Positions 62,821-64,000 of a DNA stretch of 64,000 nucleotides are shown piece after piece. Position numbers and translations under genes: made by a program. Positions within the stretch are counted from its first letter, which is position 1, and every line of letters begins with the position of its first letter. The stretch comes from Pseudophaeobacter profundi. Its GTDB lineage: Bacteria; Pseudomonadota; Alphaproteobacteria; Rhodobacterales; Rhodobacteraceae. Under the pieces are notes generated by a model. It had not been told where the DNA came from, did not search any database, and worked only from the letters and a program-made list of their open reading frames with translations. Where the stretch lies: assembly GCF_029697505.1 (NCBI RefSeq), contig NZ_JARJEF010000004.1, forward strand, positions 62,001 to 126,000, read 5' to 3'.

Positions 62821-63814
62821 GCTTCAACAGGTGCTGAAAGACGCGCTGATGCAGGAAGACTGCGGCTGGAACATGGGGTCGTTTGGCGCCATTGCAGAGT
62901 TCCACCACGTTTACGGCGACCCAGCACCGCAAGCACATGCCGGTCTGATGCAGGTTACCAGCCGCGGTGGTCTGCGCATCGACACCCTGGAGGGCGTGCG
63001 CCCGGTCGCCTATGAGACCCTCAGCCCCAAGCCGCATCGCTGGACGCAAGCGGTGTCGCTGTGCCTGCCCCATGACGCCGCCGCAATGAACCAGCGCAAT
63101 GTACTGACTGCGCTTGGCCCCGACGATGATGCTCTGCTCGACGCAGACCGTGGCGCCCAGTTGTTCGACATGGGGCTTGGTCAGTATCAGGCGGATTTCT
63201 GCATCCGCACTGATAACCCGGAGCTGTTGGAGGTCCTGAATGAAAACGCCGGCCGCTCCCTGTTTGACCACGGCAACCCCGCGATGGGCGCGATCCTGAA
63301 ACATCACCCCCACCGTGTGCTGCTGACCCGCCTGGGCCGGGTCGAGGTCTATCAGATGATCGGCGGCCCCGACACTGGCGGCAAGTCCCCGGAAGGCCCG
63401 CACACCCATGTGCTGCCCAAGCTGCTAAAGGCTCAGCGCACACATTCTGCCAACACGCCAATCCCCGAAGGCTGGGTGCCCTGCTGCGGGGTGCATCCTG
63501 AAAATCCGGTGATCACCCGTCTGGGCGAGGACAAAGCGCTCAACCGCTCTGCTTTTGACGCCTTTCAGGATCTGCTGGGCGCCTGGGGCGCGGAATCCTA
63601 CAGCCAAGGCAAGCAGGCCGTTTGGGACCTGTTGCAGGCAGAAACCCCGGCCGAGGCGGCGCAAGAGCCTGGCGCCCGCGAAGCCCGTGCGGGTTGGCGC
63701 AATGGCATCCGGCAATGGCGGGTACTGCATGGCCCCACTCCTTTGACGGACGCTTATGCCGAACGCTTTGACCGCAGCGCAGAGCAAGCCGATCCGGAAA
63801 ACCCAGGCCACTGA
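62813..63814 (+). CDS. Unknown protein in B12 uptake operon
   Basis: A 333-residue protein with no family I can name with certainty, probably of the DUF6925 type found next to such clusters. The first half has a beta-rich pattern (MGSFGAIAEFHHVYG, GRVEVYQMIGGP), the middle has a CCGVHPENP stretch, and it has several His (HTHVLPKLL) that could bind metal. No signal peptide or membrane segment is visible, so it is likely cytoplasmic. The ATG follows AACAGGAGGGCAGC, overlapping the cbiZ stop. It precedes the exbB gene by 11 bases. Confidence 0.75.
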   Translation: MPELQQVLKDALMQEDCGWNMGSFGAIAEFHHVYGDPAPQAHAGLMQVTSRGGLRIDTLEGVRPVAYETLSPKPHRWTQAVSLCLPHDAAAMNQRNVLTALGPDDDALLDADRGAQLFDMGLGQYQADFCIRTDNPELLEVLNENAGRSLFDHGNPAMGAILKHHPHRVLLTRLGRVEVYQMIGGPDTGGKSPEGPHTHVLPKLLKAQRTHSANTPIPEGWVPCCGVHPENPVITRLGEDKALNRSAFDAFQDLLGAWGAESYSQGKQAVWDLLQAETPAEAAQEPGAREARAGWRNGIRQWRVLHGPTPLTDAYAERFDRSAEQADPENPGH

Positions 63815-63825
63815 CGGAGGCTACG

Positions 63826-64000
63826 ATGTCCCTTGCCCCTCTCATCGATTTCATGGTCCGCGGCGGCCCCGCCCTATGGGTGATAGCAGCGCTGTCGGTG
63901 CTGACCCTGACACTGTTTTTCTGGCGGGTGATCGGGCTGGCCCAGGCGGGCGTCTGGCACAAGCGGCAAACGGAAGCATGGCTTGAGCAATGGAGTGTCG
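63826..64000 (+). CDS. exbB: MotA/TolQ/ExbB family proton channel (3' truncated by window)
   Basis: The first 58 residues of a protein with an N-terminal helix VIAALSVLTLTLFFWRVIG preceded by FMVRGGPALW, the ExbB/TolQ start. The frame is cut by the window end. The ATG lies behind ACGGAGGCTACG. In this setting it likely energises the TonB-dependent receptor of the B12 operon, with exbD and tonB probably next. Confidence 0.85.
   Translation, partial: MSLAPLIDFMVRGGPALWVIAALSVLTLTLFFWRVIGLAQAGVWHKRQTEAWLEQWSV

Noticed and set aside
1-64000. CRISPR arrays and rRNA genes
   Set aside because: No regularly spaced 24-40 bp repeat series and no rRNA-like conserved stretch was found.

Overview
The window is a typical slice of an alphaproteobacterial chromosome, most likely a marine member of the Rhodobacteraceae (Roseobacter group). 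The evidence is high GC, a circularly permuted two-piece tmRNA gene with a C-terminal tag ending LAA, the trgA/trgB/cysK tellurite locus known from Rhodobacter, acuI, a betaine-homocysteine methyltransferase gene, a corrinoid protein paired with DUF1638, the F1-ATPase zeta inhibitor next to purC, and TRAP transporter genes. No species can be named from this.

Layout. 1-2.9 kb: end of ccmI, ruvX and a DUF1289 gene facing dusA. 2.9-6.4 kb: a small scar region upstream of dusA holding a frameshifted integrase fragment, an IS3-type orfA fragment, two short-chain dehydrogenases and tRNA-Ser(GGA). 6.4-13.7 kb, all on the minus strand: an alanyl-tRNA editing protein, a large MscS-type channel, then cysK, trgB, trgA and a class V aminotransferase. 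14-18.6 kb: acuI diverging from a GntR/FCD regulator across two palindromic operators, the permuted ssrA gene, chrA and sspB. 18.8-25.9 kb: fumC with two small genes, a P450 coupled to a membrane hydrolase gene, ccdA and a tusA-type gene. 26-29 kb: ribonuclease E with a 21-bp minisatellite coding its tail. 29.7-38.6 kb: dctBD, purQ/purS/purC, the ATPase inhibitor, an MprF-like protein and bmt. 38.7-42 kb: a radical SAM protein, a corrinoid protein and a DUF1638 protein. 42-49.9 kb: a GST with a WYL-type regulator, sufE, a lipoprotein, rnd, purN/purM, a Tat-exported metallo-hydrolase with a LysR regulator, and a tRNA with anticodon CAU. 50-51.2 kb: decayed DNA with a hipA remnant. 51.2-56.6 kb: a LysR regulator diverging from a TRAP transporter and N-acyl-D-amino-acid deacylase operon. 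57.4-64 kb: a cobalamin riboswitch followed by a TonB receptor, BtuFCD-like ABC genes, cbiZ, an unknown gene and the start of exbB.

The most coherent system is the last one: corrinoid uptake across both membranes plus remodelling by CbiZ, led by a B12 riboswitch. It fits the B12-dependent methyl-transfer protein at 40 kb. Other points worth attention are the DctD-type regulator without the sigma-54 contact loop, the paired operators between acuI and its neighbour, the unknown gene inside the B12 operon, and the co-localised ssrA and sspB. Nothing in the window looks like an entirely new multigene system. The best candidates for undescribed biology are the unknown B12-operon gene, the P450/membrane-hydrolase pair and the DctD variant.
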